DNA of 64,000 nt from Sinorhizobium fredii NGR234 (GTDB lineage Bacteria > Pseudomonadota > Alphaproteobacteria > Rhizobiales > Rhizobiaceae): the NCBI RefSeq assembly GCF_000018545.1, contig NC_012586.1, forward strand, positions 2,356,001-2,420,000. Direction: 5' to 3'. The notes under the pieces are model-generated. The model searched no databases. It saw only the letters and a list, made by a program, of their open reading frames with translations, and had not been told where the DNA came from. Each line of letters begins with the position of its first letter. The stretch's first letter is position 1. Below are positions 17,423-27,016 of this stretch, piece after piece. A program made the position numbers and the translations under genes.

Positions 17423-18148
17423 CTATTGGATGCCGTATGCGGCGCGGGCATGCTCGCTGATAAGCTTGTCCATGCCCTTGTCGTCCATGCCCTTGTCGTC
17501 CATGGCTTTGCCGTCGGTCGATGACCACGAATGCTGCTTGAGTGCGTCGACGATCTTCTTCCTGGCGTCCTCCCCTTCATGAGGTTCGACAAGGACGTCC
17601 ATGATTTCCTTGAGCCGCGGTGCCTGCAGCTCCGGCGAGCCGAAGTCAGCGCGCGAATCCATCAGCGCCACCGCCGCATTGGTGCGCTCCTCGACACTGC
17701 CGGAATGCTCGCCGAGATAAGTCTTGACCGCGTCCTTGCGGCCATCCGGCGTCGACGCCGGCGCCTTGATCGCGTCGATCGCCGACGGCGCTCCCTCCGG
17801 CTGCATGGTCGGCACGAGCACGAAGTCGGGATTGAGGCTTCCCTCATGATAGGCGTCGATGAGATCCGGATTGGCGAACTGGACGTTGCCGTCGATCATC
17901 AGCATCGTGTCGGTGTCGCTCAACTCGTACTGCTTGCCGATCTTGAATTGCGAATCGCCCGCCTCCGGCACGGCGATCTTCACATTCGCGAGCAATTCCT
18001 CCGAATTCTTGAGCCCCTGCTCGCGGGCGCGCCGGTCGAGGATCTCCTGCCAGGCCTTCGCCTGCGCCGGAGATACGTCGATCTCACGCTTGTTGTCGGC
18101 GCCTTTCAGCCGAAAACCTTTGCCGACGACCTCCAAAGTGAACGCCAT
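17423..18148 (-). CDS. 241-aa unassigned protein with MDDKG repeats, next to the 1196-aa gene
   Basis: A strong Shine-Dalgarno (GGAGG) precedes ATG 18148, and the gene lies 114 bases upstream of the 1196-aa gene on the same strand, so they probably form an operon. The protein is acidic and soluble, with no signal peptide or membrane segment. Residues about 212-226 are a five-residue repeat, D(K/G)(A/G)MD-like (KAMDDKGMDDKGMDK). I do not recognise a family. As a smaller acidic protein encoded directly upstream of a candidate T3SS substrate it could be a chaperone or a co-secreted protein. That is inference from position only. Confidence 0.75.
   Translation of the reverse strand: MAFTLEVVGKGFRLKGADNKREIDVSPAQAKAWQEILDRRAREQGLKNSEELLANVKIAVPEAGDSQFKIGKQYELSDTDTMLMIDGNVQFANPDLIDAYHEGSLNPDFVLVPTMQPEGAPSAIDAIKAPASTPDGRKDAVKTYLGEHSGSVEERTNAAVALMDSRADFGSPELQAPRLKEIMDVLVEPHEGEDARKKIVDALKQHSWSSTDGKAMDDKGMDDKGMDKLISEHARAAYGIQ
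17471..17515 (-). repeat. Three 15-base tandem units in the 241-aa gene
   Basis: Two identical 15-base units (catgcccttgtcgtc on the plus strand) at 17471-17485 and 17486-17500 are followed by a degenerate copy at 17501-17515. They encode the MDDKG repeats. Such exact short tandem units can gain or lose copies by slippage without breaking the frame. Confidence 0.8.
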
Positions 18149-18561
18149 TGCTACCTCCCCTGCGTGTATCGACCGTGGTGGAGTTGCGCCTGTTTAAGGG
18201 CGTTTAATTTATTCGGCTCACTATTCTTGGGAGCCTCCATACGACACGATCGGCAAGATGGAAAGGCTTCAATACAACTATTAGCGATTGCAAATTTTCG
18301 AATAAATGCAGTTATACTGCGTTTTATGGTTGAAAACTCGATGCTTGGCGCCGTGGCGGAACGCTGGATCGGCTTGCCCTGTCGGCAAGTGTCCGTCGTT
18401 CAACAAACCGTTTGATCGTCAATGTCACGATCTGCTGTATACAACTTTTTGGTGTTCACAGGCCGCCACCATCCAAAATCGTCAGGGCAATTTCCTTCAA
18501 TAACCCCGCTCGGCTTTACACCTACCTTCCAGGCGACTGAGACCACGCTTGAGGAAGACAC
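18149..18561. promoter_or_regulatory. Gene-free AT-rich region with a 13-base palindrome
   Basis: No gene is supported here, although short open frames exist. The region separates the minus-strand 241-aa/1196-aa operon from the plus-strand DUF2000 gene. It holds a perfect inverted repeat GCAGT-TAT-ACTGC at 18308-18320 and AT-rich tracts at about 18195-18330. It is the likely promoter region of the candidate secreted-protein operon. Confidence 0.4.
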
Positions 18562-18972
18562 GTGACACGCTGCGCATTCATTATCGACCAGGCTTTGCCG
18601 CGAGGGCTGATCGCCAACACCGCCGCGATATTGGCCATGACCCTTGGCAAGGAGCGGCCGGATCTGATCGGCCATGCCGTCCACGACGCCGACGGCAACC
18701 GCCACCAGGGCATCACCACCATCGTCATGCCGATCCTGATGTCGGACGCCGACGGTTTGATGGCGCTTCGGAATCGGGCGGCGTCGCAGGAGGCGTCGGG
18801 ACTTGAAGTGATCGGCGTGACCGAGGCGGCGCAGCGCGCCAAGAGCTATGACGCCTACGCGCTCGGCATCGGCGACATGCGGCACGATCACCTGCGCTAT
18901 CTCGGCCTTTGCCTTCACGGCCCCGCCAAACTGGTCCGCTCGCTGACCGGCGACCTGCCGCTGATGAAATAG
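18562..18972 (+). CDS. DUF2000 family protein
   Basis: The 136-aa protein begins at GTG 18562, with GAGGAA just upstream. The sequence RCAFIIDQALPRGLIANTAA and GKERPDLIGHAVHDADGNRH matches the DUF2000 family, a small cytoplasmic fold related to peptidyl-tRNA hydrolase-like proteins; its biochemical function is unknown. It is often found next to an AraC-type regulator and a LysE-type exporter. Here the AraC gene lies convergent on the other side of an exporter remnant. Confidence 0.85.
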   Translation: MTRCAFIIDQALPRGLIANTAAILAMTLGKERPDLIGHAVHDADGNRHQGITTIVMPILMSDADGLMALRNRAASQEASGLEVIGVTEAAQRAKSYDAYALGIGDMRHDHLRYLGLCLHGPAKLVRSLTGDLPLMK

Positions 18973-19085
18973 GTGGCCGATGTCGCTGGCCCCATGCAGT
19001 GGGCCTATGCCGGGGCGCGGATGCGCGCCGGGCGATGGCGGCGCTGATCGCGCTTAGCGCCGTCTATCTCGCCCTCGAGGGCTGA
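18973..19085 (+). pseudogene. Remnant of a LysE/RhtB-like exporter C terminus
   Basis: The 113 bases between the DUF2000 stop and the AraC stop encode, in two different frames, a stretch AGPMQWAYAGARMR and then RRAMAALIALSAVYLALEG followed by a stop. The second piece looks like the last membrane helix of a LysE-family amino-acid exporter. The frame change and lack of the N-terminal two thirds indicate a deleted and decayed gene. The identification is tentative because so little is left. Confidence 0.5.
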
Positions 19086-19949
19086 TCATGGCCGCGCCAG
19101 TGGCGTCAGGCGGGCATATTGGCGCGGCGTCGCCGCCACATGCTGCTTGAAGACCCGCTGAAAATGGGCCTGGTCGGCAAAGCCTGCCGAGAGCGCCACG
19201 TCGACGATCGGCCGGCCGCGGCGCAGCTCGCTCTGCCCGAACTGGATGCGGCGGTTGAGCTGATAGGCATGTGGGGTCATGCCATGCCGCGCCCGGAAGG
19301 CCCTGACCAGATAGGAGGGCGACAGGCCCGAGACGTCGGCGATCTCCGTGAGCCGCAGACGGCGCGTGCAATGTTCGGTGATGAAGTCGGCGGCACGATC
19401 GAGGTGGGGCGTTGCCATCGCCAATTGCGCCTCGATCCTGTCGAGGCGCGTGTCCAGGTCGCCGAAGAAGGCGGACGCCGCACATTCCTTGGCGAACACC
19501 TCGACCTCCGCATCGAAGAGCACGTCGACCAGACGATTGAGGCTCTCATAGAGATCTGGATCGGTGCTCAGCGCGGCCGCATAGGGGATGAAATCCGCTG
19601 CCTGCTGCATCTCCGCCAGCCACGCCATGTCGAGATAGAGCATCCGATAGCTCCACGGCACGCTGCGAAGCGGGTTGCAGGCATGCGCGTCTTCCGGGTT
19701 CATCAGGACGACGGCGCCCGCCACCACGTCGTGGCGGTGACGGCCGTTGCGATAGCTGCTGCGGCCATAGGTGACCGCGCCGATCGAAAAGGTCGAGTGA
19801 CTGTGGAGGCCGTAACACACGGCGCGCCCGTCGGCGACCTGGCGCGCCTCCAGAAAGGGGAGCGCCGGATCGCGCCAGAATGTGTGTGCATCGACGGGCC
19901 GGGGAGCCATGCTGGCCTCGCAGGGAACTGTTTCAGTAGCCAACGTCAT
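19086..19949 (-). CDS. AraC family transcriptional regulator
   Basis: The 287-aa protein has an N-terminal cupin-type sensing domain (ARQVADGRAVCYGLHSHSTF, then HDVVAGAVVLMNPEDAHACN). The C-terminal double helix-turn-helix includes LTEIADVSGLSPSYLVRAFR and DVALSAGFADQAHFQRVFKQ. This AraC subgroup commonly controls adjacent LysE-type exporter genes; the exporter here is only a remnant, so its present target is unclear. A start at the in-frame Met near 19910 is also possible. Confidence 0.9.
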   Translation of the reverse strand: MTLATETVPCEASMAPRPVDAHTFWRDPALPFLEARQVADGRAVCYGLHSHSTFSIGAVTYGRSSYRNGRHRHDVVAGAVVLMNPEDAHACNPLRSVPWSYRMLYLDMAWLAEMQQAADFIPYAAALSTDPDLYESLNRLVDVLFDAEVEVFAKECAASAFFGDLDTRLDRIEAQLAMATPHLDRAADFITEHCTRRLRLTEIADVSGLSPSYLVRAFRARHGMTPHAYQLNRRIQFGQSELRRGRPIVDVALSAGFADQAHFQRVFKQHVAATPRQYARLTPLARP

Positions 19950-20283
19950 AGACGGTTTCGCGCTTGAGACAAATGCTGCCGCGCCACTGAATTGCGGCTG
20001 TTACAAGGACCGTCAACATCGTTGCCGCAGGTGAGAATGGGCAGTGCCGCGGCCGAAAACAACCTCTGCACGACCGCCCGTGAGCGTTCCCCGCAGGTCA
20101 TGCGCAACGGGAATAACCTGCAAAAACCGCATATTGCGGGATTTCTTGAATCTGATCCGATTTAAGGATAAAATTACAACAGCAATTCAAGGCGTTACGG
20201 CAACCGTGCAAGTGACCGGAGCTGGAACGTGTGTTGCACGAGAGTGGTGACGCTTTGATCAAGCTTCATACGTGGAGGTTGTT

Positions 20284-20640
20284 ATGCCAAACACTCTCAT
20301 GGCAGGAAAAAGAAGTCAGGATTGGGCCAATCTGGTTCTGGCCGTCTGCCTGTTCCTCTCTCCCTGGGTCATCGGCTTCGCATCGGATACGACGGCGACC
20401 TGGAACGCCTGGATCGCCGCGGTCGTGCTCGGCGCCCTGGCGGTGGCGACGCTTTCGGCCTTCGCCGAATGGGAGGAATGGGCCAATATGGTGATCGGCC
20501 TGTGGTTGATCGTCTCTCCCTGGATTCTCGGCTTCATGGCGAACGTGAACGCGATGTGGACTCACGTCATCCTCGGCGTGCTCGTCGCCGCAATTGCCGC
20601 CTGGGCAGTCTGGGACTATCGTCACCACATGCACGCCTAA
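20284..20640 (+). CDS. SPW-repeat membrane protein
   Basis: The 118-aa protein starts at ATG 20284, which has GGAGG five bases upstream. It has four hydrophobic helices and two copies of the SPW motif (LFLSPWVIGFAS and LIVSPWILGFMA), each preceded by an acidic, Trp-containing stretch. SPW-repeat proteins are small integral membrane proteins of unknown function. The 334 bases upstream hold no gene. They contain a perfect palindrome CCGCA-TAT-TGCGG at 20127-20139, which may be regulatory. Confidence 0.9.
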   Translation: MPNTLMAGKRSQDWANLVLAVCLFLSPWVIGFASDTTATWNAWIAAVVLGALAVATLSAFAEWEEWANMVIGLWLIVSPWILGFMANVNAMWTHVILGVLVAAIAAWAVWDYRHHMHA

Positions 20641-20645
20641 CCCAA

Positions 20646-20709
20646 CACGGCTTCGGTTGTAACCGAAGCCGTGGCAATCTCCCGCCTTCCGGATCACGGG
20701 AGGCGGGAG
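20646..20709. terminator. Double hairpin between convergent SPW and thuB genes
   Basis: A perfect 13-base stem (CACGGCTTCGGTT at 20646-20658 and its complement at 20661-20673) with a 2-base loop is followed by a second inverted repeat (CTCCCGCC at 20679-20686 and GGCGGGAG at 20702-20709). They sit between the SPW stop and the thuB stop and probably terminate both transcripts. Confidence 0.65.
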
Positions 20710-20719
20710 CACCTTTGCT

Positions 20720-21808
20720 TCACCCGCCGACGGCGAGCCGGCCGTCCTGGACCCACTCCATGTCGGCGACGCCGAGTTCCCGCCGTTCGCGCTCGGTCTC
20801 GATCGCCAGATCGAGGACCTTCTGCAAGTCGGCGGCATGGCGGAAGGTGGGCTCGACCAACTGCCCGGCCTGAACCGCGGCGACGAAACGCTCGTAGTTG
20901 GTCGGCACCGTCCCCGCATCGATCTCCCGCCAGATCGCCTTTTCGACATCGGGCCCGAGGCAGCCCCGAAGGCTCGAGCCATCCGGCGTATGGATCACTT
21001 CCAAGGCACCCTTGTCGCCATGCAGCCTCAGCCGCAGCTCGTTGAGATGCCCGGTCGCCCAGCGGCTCGCATGAATGACGCCCATGGCGCCGCTGTCGAA
21101 TTCCACGGTCATCGCGAAACTGTCATTGGCATCGAGGTCGTATTCGCCGATCCGGTTACCGGGTGCCTTGTCGAAGGCCTTCAGCCGCGCGAACACCCGC
21201 TCGACCGAAATGCCGGCCCCGTAGCCGGCAAAATCGAGAATGTGGATGCCGACATCGCCGAGCACGCCGTTCGAGCCGTGCCTGGTCGACAGCCGCCACA
21301 GCCATTTGGATTCGCTTGCCCAGTCGCCCCAGGCCTTCGACACCAGCCAGCTCTGCAGATAGGAGGCCTCCAGGTGCCGGACCTCGCCGATCGCACCTGA
21401 CAGCACCAGTTCGCGGGCCTTCTGCAGCGGCGCCACGTTGCGGTAGGTGAGGTTGACCATGGCGACGAGCCCGGCGCGCTCGGCCGCCGCGGCCATCTCC
21501 GCGGCCTTCTCATAATTCTCCGCCAGGGGCTTCTCGCAGAGCACGTGCTTGCCCGCGGCAATGAGCGCCAGCGTCGTCGGGTGGTGCGCCTTGTCGGGCG
21601 TGACGTTGGTCGCGGCATCGAACTCACCCCAGGCGATCGCCTCCTCCAATGAGGTGAAGATGTGCTCGATACCGTGCTGTTCGGCAAAGGCCCTGGCGCG
21701 GGCCGGGTCGACATCGACGGCGCCGACCATTTCGACGCCGTCTATTCTGGCGAAGGCGTTCGCATGACTGTTTGCCATGCCGCCGGTTCCGAGTATCAGC
21801 AGACGCAT
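20720..21808 (-). CDS. thuB: Gfo/Idh/MocA-type oxidoreductase ThuB
   Basis: The 362-aa protein starts at ATG 21808, with GAGGAG upstream; an in-frame ATG at 21823 overlapping the thuA stop is possible. It has an N-terminal Rossmann motif (LLILGTGGMANSHANAF), the EKP signature (HVLCEKPLAENYEKAAEMAA), and a C-terminal domain with GSNGVLGDVGIHILDFAGYG. ThuA and ThuB of Sinorhizobium take part in converting imported trehalose to 3-keto derivatives. ThuB is the dehydrogenase-like member. It is the last gene of the thu operon. Confidence 0.93.
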   Translation of the reverse strand: MRLLILGTGGMANSHANAFARIDGVEMVGAVDVDPARARAFAEQHGIEHIFTSLEEAIAWGEFDAATNVTPDKAHHPTTLALIAAGKHVLCEKPLAENYEKAAEMAAAAERAGLVAMVNLTYRNVAPLQKARELVLSGAIGEVRHLEASYLQSWLVSKAWGDWASESKWLWRLSTRHGSNGVLGDVGIHILDFAGYGAGISVERVFARLKAFDKAPGNRIGEYDLDANDSFAMTVEFDSGAMGVIHASRWATGHLNELRLRLHGDKGALEVIHTPDGSSLRGCLGPDVEKAIWREIDAGTVPTNYERFVAAVQAGQLVEPTFRHAADLQKVLDLAIETERERRELGVADMEWVQDGRLAVGG

Positions 21809-21819
21809 CGGCACGCTCC

Positions 21820-22605
21820 TCATCTGTAACCAGCCTCTCCGGCGCGGTGCAGTTTCGGGCCGCGCTCGACGATCGGCTCCAGCGCCTTTTCCACCGGCAC
21901 GTTCGGCGCCTCGTGGATCGCCTTGTAGGAGCCTTGAGGGTTGTAGGCCCATTTTACCGAATTGCGCAGCACGTGCTGCACCGTTTCATCGTGATAGGTC
22001 GGGTAGGTCTCGTGGCCGGGGCGGAAATAAAAGATACTGCCGGCGCCGCGCCGCCAGGTCAGCCCCGAGCGAAACACTTCGCCGCCGGCGAACCAGGAAA
22101 TGAACACCGTTTCCAGCGGCTCCGGCACGGAGAATTGCTCGCCATACATCTCTTCATATTCGAGCACGAAATTGTCGCTGAGCCCTTCGGCGATCGGATG
22201 GCGCGGGTTGACCACCCAGAGGCGCTCGCGCTCGCCCGCCTCGCGCCATTTGAGCGCGCAGGGTGTGCCCATCAGCCGCTTGAAGATTTTGGAGAAGTGG
22301 CCGGAATGCAGGACGATCAGCCCCATTCCCTCCCAGACGCGCTTGGCGACCCGCTCGACGATCGCGTCGTCGACGGCGCCATGGTCCTTGTGGCCCCACC
22401 ACAGAAGCACGTCGGCCGAAGCCAGGCGATCTTCGCTCAGCCCATGTTCCGGCTCCTGCAGCGTCGCCGTCGTCGCCTTGATCGCCGCATCGGTGTTCAG
22501 CGCCGCGGCGATGGTGTTGTGCATGCCGTCCGGATAGATTTCCCTGACGACGGCATTCGTCTGCTCGTGGATGTTCTCACCCCACACGATGGTGTTGATA
22601 GACAA
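21820..22605 (-). CDS. thuA: ThuA-domain trehalose utilization protein
   Basis: The 261-aa protein probably starts at TTG 22605, because AGGAG lies 7 bases upstream and the protein then begins directly with the conserved strand [16 protein letters not shown] longer reading to 22632 lacks a ribosome site. It has the class I glutamine amidotransferase-like fold typical of ThuA ([36 protein letters not shown]). It works with thuB in trehalose/disaccharide catabolism. Its stop overlaps a possible thuB start. Confidence 0.93.
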   Translation of the reverse strand: MSINTIVWGENIHEQTNAVVREIYPDGMHNTIAAALNTDAAIKATTATLQEPEHGLSEDRLASADVLLWWGHKDHGAVDDAIVERVAKRVWEGMGLIVLHSGHFSKIFKRLMGTPCALKWREAGERERLWVVNPRHPIAEGLSDNFVLEYEEMYGEQFSVPEPLETVFISWFAGGEVFRSGLTWRRGAGSIFYFRPGHETYPTYHDETVQHVLRNSVKWAYNPQGSYKAIHEAPNVPVEKALEPIVERGPKLHRAGEAGYR

Positions 22606-22747
22606 GGTCGTTCTCCTGCTGATTGGGGGCATCCGCCGCGGGGTGCCCGCTGTCCGTGAATTGAATCAGTCGACCGGGGTCGGGCTGGGATTTCGCCCTA
22701 CCCGGTCTAACGTCTGGCGTTCGGAAATGATCCGATTTCGATATGAT

Positions 22748-23773
22748 CTAGGCGGCACCCCGCAGGATGTGTCGCCCGATCGACCGTCCCGCCGCATCGA
22801 AGCGGTGGATCTGGCCGGCCTCCGGCGAGATCCGCAGCGCCTCGCCGGGCTGATGCCGCGACGTGCCGTTCTCCCGGACGATCACCGGCTCGCCGGCGCC
22901 GATGTCGAGATAGATGTAGCTGTCGGAACCGAGCATCTCGGAGTGGACGACCGTTCCGGCCCATTGCCCGTCCTCGGCGATCTCCAGGTGCTCGGCCCGG
23001 ATGCCGATCGTCGCGGCCTCGTAGAGCGCCGCAAAGGGGCCCGAGAGGAAATTCATCTTCGGCGAGCCGATGAAGCCGGCGACGAAGACCGAGTTCGGGC
23101 TTTCGTAGAGCTCGAGCGGCGTGCCGATCTGTTCGACGCGTCCGTCGCGAAGCACGCAGATCCGGTCGGCAAGCGTCATCGCCTCGACCTGATCATGGGT
23201 GACATAGATCATCGTCGTCTTGTGCATGCTGCGATGAAGCTTGGCGATCTCGATGCGGGTCGCAACCCGCAGCGCCGCATCGAGGTTGGAAAGCGGCTCG
23301 TCGAACAGGAAGACCTTCGGGTCGCGCACGATCGCGCGGCCGATGGCGACGCGCTGCCGCTGACCGCCGGAGAGCTGGCGCGGCAGGCGCCCGAGATAGG
23401 GGGTGAGCTGCAGCATCTCCGCCGCCGCCTCGACCCGCTTTCGGCACTGCTCCTTGTCCTTGCCGGCAAGCTGCATCCCGAAGGCCATGTTCTCGAACAC
23501 CGTCATGTGCGGATAGAGCGCATAGGACTGGAACACCATCGCGATGCCGCGCTTCGACGGCACCAGATGATTGACGACCTCACCGTCGAAGGCGAGCGTG
23601 CCGGAGGTGATTTCCTCGAGACCGGCGATCAGTCTCAGCAGTGTCGATTTCCCGCAGCCGGACGGGCCGACGAAAACCATGAACTCGCCCGCCCTGATCT
23701 CCATGCTGACGCCCTTGATGACGTCATAGGCGCCGAAGGACTTGCGGATGTCGCGCAATTGCAGCTCTGCCAT
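22748..23773 (-). CDS. thuK: ABC transporter ATPase ThuK
   Basis: The 341-aa protein belongs to the MalK/UgpC family: Walker A GPSGCGKST at residues 36-44, the ABC signature RQLSGGQRQRVAIGRA, and Walker B VFLFDEPLSN. A C-terminal regulatory OB-like domain follows (IGIRAEHLEIAEDGQWAGTV). It energises the ThuEFG importer. AGGAG precedes the ATG. The 142 bases between its stop and thuA hold no gene. Confidence 0.96.
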   Translation of the reverse strand: MAELQLRDIRKSFGAYDVIKGVSMEIRAGEFMVFVGPSGCGKSTLLRLIAGLEEITSGTLAFDGEVVNHLVPSKRGIAMVFQSYALYPHMTVFENMAFGMQLAGKDKEQCRKRVEAAAEMLQLTPYLGRLPRQLSGGQRQRVAIGRAIVRDPKVFLFDEPLSNLDAALRVATRIEIAKLHRSMHKTTMIYVTHDQVEAMTLADRICVLRDGRVEQIGTPLELYESPNSVFVAGFIGSPKMNFLSGPFAALYEAATIGIRAEHLEIAEDGQWAGTVVHSEMLGSDSYIYLDIGAGEPVIVRENGTSRHQPGEALRISPEAGQIHRFDAAGRSIGRHILRGAA

Positions 23774-23790
23774 ATTCGTCTCCTAGATTT

Positions 23791-24620
<830 letters not shown>

Positions 24621-24624
<4 letters not shown>

Positions 24625-25607
24625 CGTTCCCCTCCTTCGAAATTGACGCGACCGAACCACATGTAGAGGACGGTGATCGAGGCGATGATCAGGAACAGCA
24701 TCGTCGAGGCGGCGGCGCCGTAGGCGAACTTGTCGAAATCGAAGAGGTTCTCGCGGGCCAGCACCGACATCGTCTTGGTCTGCGCGTTGTTCGGCGTCAG
24801 CACGTAGATGAGGTCGAAGATGCGCAGCGCGTCGAGCATCCGGAAGATCACCGCGACCATCAGCGCCGGCCGGATGAGCGGCAAGGTCACCCGCCAGAAC
24901 ACCCGGAGCGGATGGATCCCGTCGATCTTCGCCGCCTCGTAGATGTCGACCGGCACCATCTGCAGGCCGGCGAGGATCAGGAGCGCCATGAACGGCGTCG
25001 TCTTCCAGACATCGACGATGAGCACGGCGACCATCGCGGTGTCGGGACTTGCGGTCCAGGCGATCTTCTGGCTGATCAGCCCGAGCCCGACGAATATCTC
25101 GTTCAGGATGCCGAACTGGTCGTTGAGCATCCAGGCCCACATCTTGGCCGAGACGATCGTCGGGATCGCCCAGGGAATGAGGATTGCCGCCCGCACCAGG
25201 CCGCGGCCGGGAAAGTGGGCGTTCAGCACCAGGGCGACGACGAGGCCCAGCGCCGTCTCGATGCTGACGGAAATCACGGTGAATTTCAGCGTGTTCCAGA
25301 CGGCGTTCCACCAGGCGGGATCGGCGAGCAGGCCCTTGTAGATGGTCCGGCCGCTCTTCAGCGTGATCCAGGAAAGATAGTTCTGGAAGCCGACGAATTC
25401 GGCGCCGGCAAGGTTCGTCAGCGACGCATCGGTGAAGCTGAAGTAGATGGTCCGGACGAGCGGCCAGCCGGCGACGAGCGCCAGCACCAGGAGGGTCGGC
25501 GCCAGGAACACCCAGGCGGAGCGGACGCGCTGGGCCCTGAGGTCCGAATTGATATGGCTCGGATGCGCAAGCGCGGCGCGTGGATCGGCGACGGTGAGAT
25601 CGGTCAT
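24621..25607 (-). CDS. thuF: ABC transporter permease ThuF
   Basis: The 328-aa permease is of MalF type, with an N-terminal cytoplasmic tail of about 30 residues, about six helices, and the EAA loop (VDIYEAAKIDGIHPLRVFWR). It is translationally coupled to thuG through a four-base overlap. Confidence 0.95.
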
Positions 25608-25655
25608 GAGCTTGGTTCCCCTTTGCCGTTCGGCTTTCGCCGCAAGGTTCGAGAG

Positions 25656-25687
25656 GGGGATGGCGGCCGGAGTGGGCCGCCATCCCC
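25656..25687 (-). promoter_or_regulatory. Intercistronic hairpin between thuE and thuF
   Basis: A perfect 13-base stem (GGGGATGGCGGCC at 25656-25668 and its complement at 25675-25687, loop of 6) lies between the binding-protein gene and the first permease gene. There is no T-run. Such hairpins usually protect the upstream message, so that more binding protein than permease is made. Confidence 0.6.
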
Positions 25688-25753
25688 GGCGACGGCTGCA
25701 AGGCGGGGAGAGAGGTGCAGAGTTTTTCCAGCGCCACCCCGCCCGGGGGAGGT

Positions 25754-27016
25754 TTACCAGCTGTCGCCTTTGAGCTCGGTCAGCTCGACTTCCAGCAGTT
25801 CGAGGTTCTCGGCAGCGGTTCCATCGCCGGAGAGCGTGTTATGGACGGCGCTCCAGAGCTTCGAGGAGACCTCGTTGTATTTGACCTTGGTGACGGCCGA
25901 GGGGCGCGGCACGGCGCTTTGAAAGATCGGTTTCCAGTTGGGCATGAAGGGCTGCGCGGCGGCGACCTCCGCATCGTCGTAAAGGGCAGCGACGGTCGGC
26001 AGCTGCGACAGCTGCAGGGCACGGGCTTTCTGCACTTCCTTGGACGAGAGGAACTTGACCAGCTCGATCGCCGCTTCCTGTTCGTCGGAATATTTCGACA
26101 CCGCCAGGTTCCAGCCGCCGAGCGCTGAGGAGGGCTTGTCGCCATCGGTCGCGGTCGGCAGCGGCATCACGTCGAACTTGCCCTTGACGGCGCTGTCGTC
26201 GCCATTGCCGAGCGCATAGGCATAGGGCCAGTTGCGCATGAAGACGGCATTGCCGGTCTGCCAGACGCCGCGCGATTCCTCCTCCTGGTAGGCAAGCACG
26301 CCCTCGGGCGCGATCGTGCCGATCCAGCTCTTGGCCCGTTCGATGGCCGCGGCCGCCTTTTCGTTGTTGACGGAGATCGTCCCGTCCGGCTCGACGATCT
26401 GCCCGCCGCCGGAGGACTTGATCCATTCGAGCGCGTTGCAGGTCAGCCCCTCATAGGCATTGCCCTGGAAAACGAAGCCCCAGAGGTCGGCCTTGCCGGC
26501 GGCGCGTTCCTTCTCCTGGATGTCCTTGGCGGTCGCCGCCAGCTCGTCCCAGGTCTTCGGCGGCGTCTTGCCGTATTTCTCCAGGAGGTCCTTGCGATAG
26601 TAGAGCGCCGGCGCGTCGGTGAAGATCGGCAGCGCCACCAGCTTGCCGTTGACGGTCTGCGACTGGATGATCGACGGGAAATGCTCGCCGACCACGTCTT
26701 TTGCGGCCGCGGTCAAGTCGACGAACTGGTCGGCAAGCTGCGGCGCCCAGATGACGTCGGTCTGGTAGACGTCGACGTCCTTGTTTCCGGCCGCCAGCCA
26801 CAGCCGGTACTGGCTGAACTGCTCGCTGCTCGACGACGGCATGGTGACGAGACTGACCTTGTGGCCGGTCTTCTTCTCGAAGGCGTCGAGCTGCTCGCGC
26901 ATGAAATGCACATTCTTGCCGGTCGTGTTGGCCGCAAGCGAAAGCTCCGCGGCGGCGGCAAGATCGGCAGCGCCGAGAGCGGCGCAGAAAGTCAAGGTCT
27001 TCAGCAGAAGTGTCAT
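25754..27016 (-). CDS. thuE: Trehalose-type sugar-binding protein ThuE
   Basis: The 420-aa family 1 periplasmic solute-binding protein starts at ATG 27016 behind GGAGGAG. A clear signal peptide ends at AAAAELS. Typical parts include KKTGHKVSLVTMPSSSSEQF, the DVYQTDVIWAPQLADQFVDL segment and a late QEAAIELVKFLSSKEVQKAR. It is the first gene of the thu operon and lies divergent from thuR. Confidence 0.95.
   Translation of the reverse strand: MTLLLKTLTFCAALGAADLAAAAELSLAANTTGKNVHFMREQLDAFEKKTGHKVSLVTMPSSSSEQFSQYRLWLAAGNKDVDVYQTDVIWAPQLADQFVDLTAAAKDVVGEHFPSIIQSQTVNGKLVALPIFTDAPALYYRKDLLEKYGKTPPKTWDELAATAKDIQEKERAAGKADLWGFVFQGNAYEGLTCNALEWIKSSGGGQIVEPDGTISVNNEKAAAAIERAKSWIGTIAPEGVLAYQEEESRGVWQTGNAVFMRNWPYAYALGNGDDSAVKGKFDVMPLPTATDGDKPSSALGGWNLAVSKYSDEQEAAIELVKFLSSKEVQKARALQLSQLPTVAALYDDAEVAAAQPFMPNWKPIFQSAVPRPSAVTKVKYNEVSSKLWSAVHNTLSGDGTAAENLELLEVELTELKGDSW

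Noticed and set aside
18306..18503. 65-aa plus-strand frame in the 18.2-18.5 kb gap
   Set aside because: No ribosome site, unusual Cys-rich composition, and it overlaps a probable promoter region.
24625..25737. Long upstream extension of thuG, giving a 648-aa frame
   Set aside because: The added part is out-of-frame thuF sequence; the true thuG start has AGGAGG and overlaps the thuF stop.
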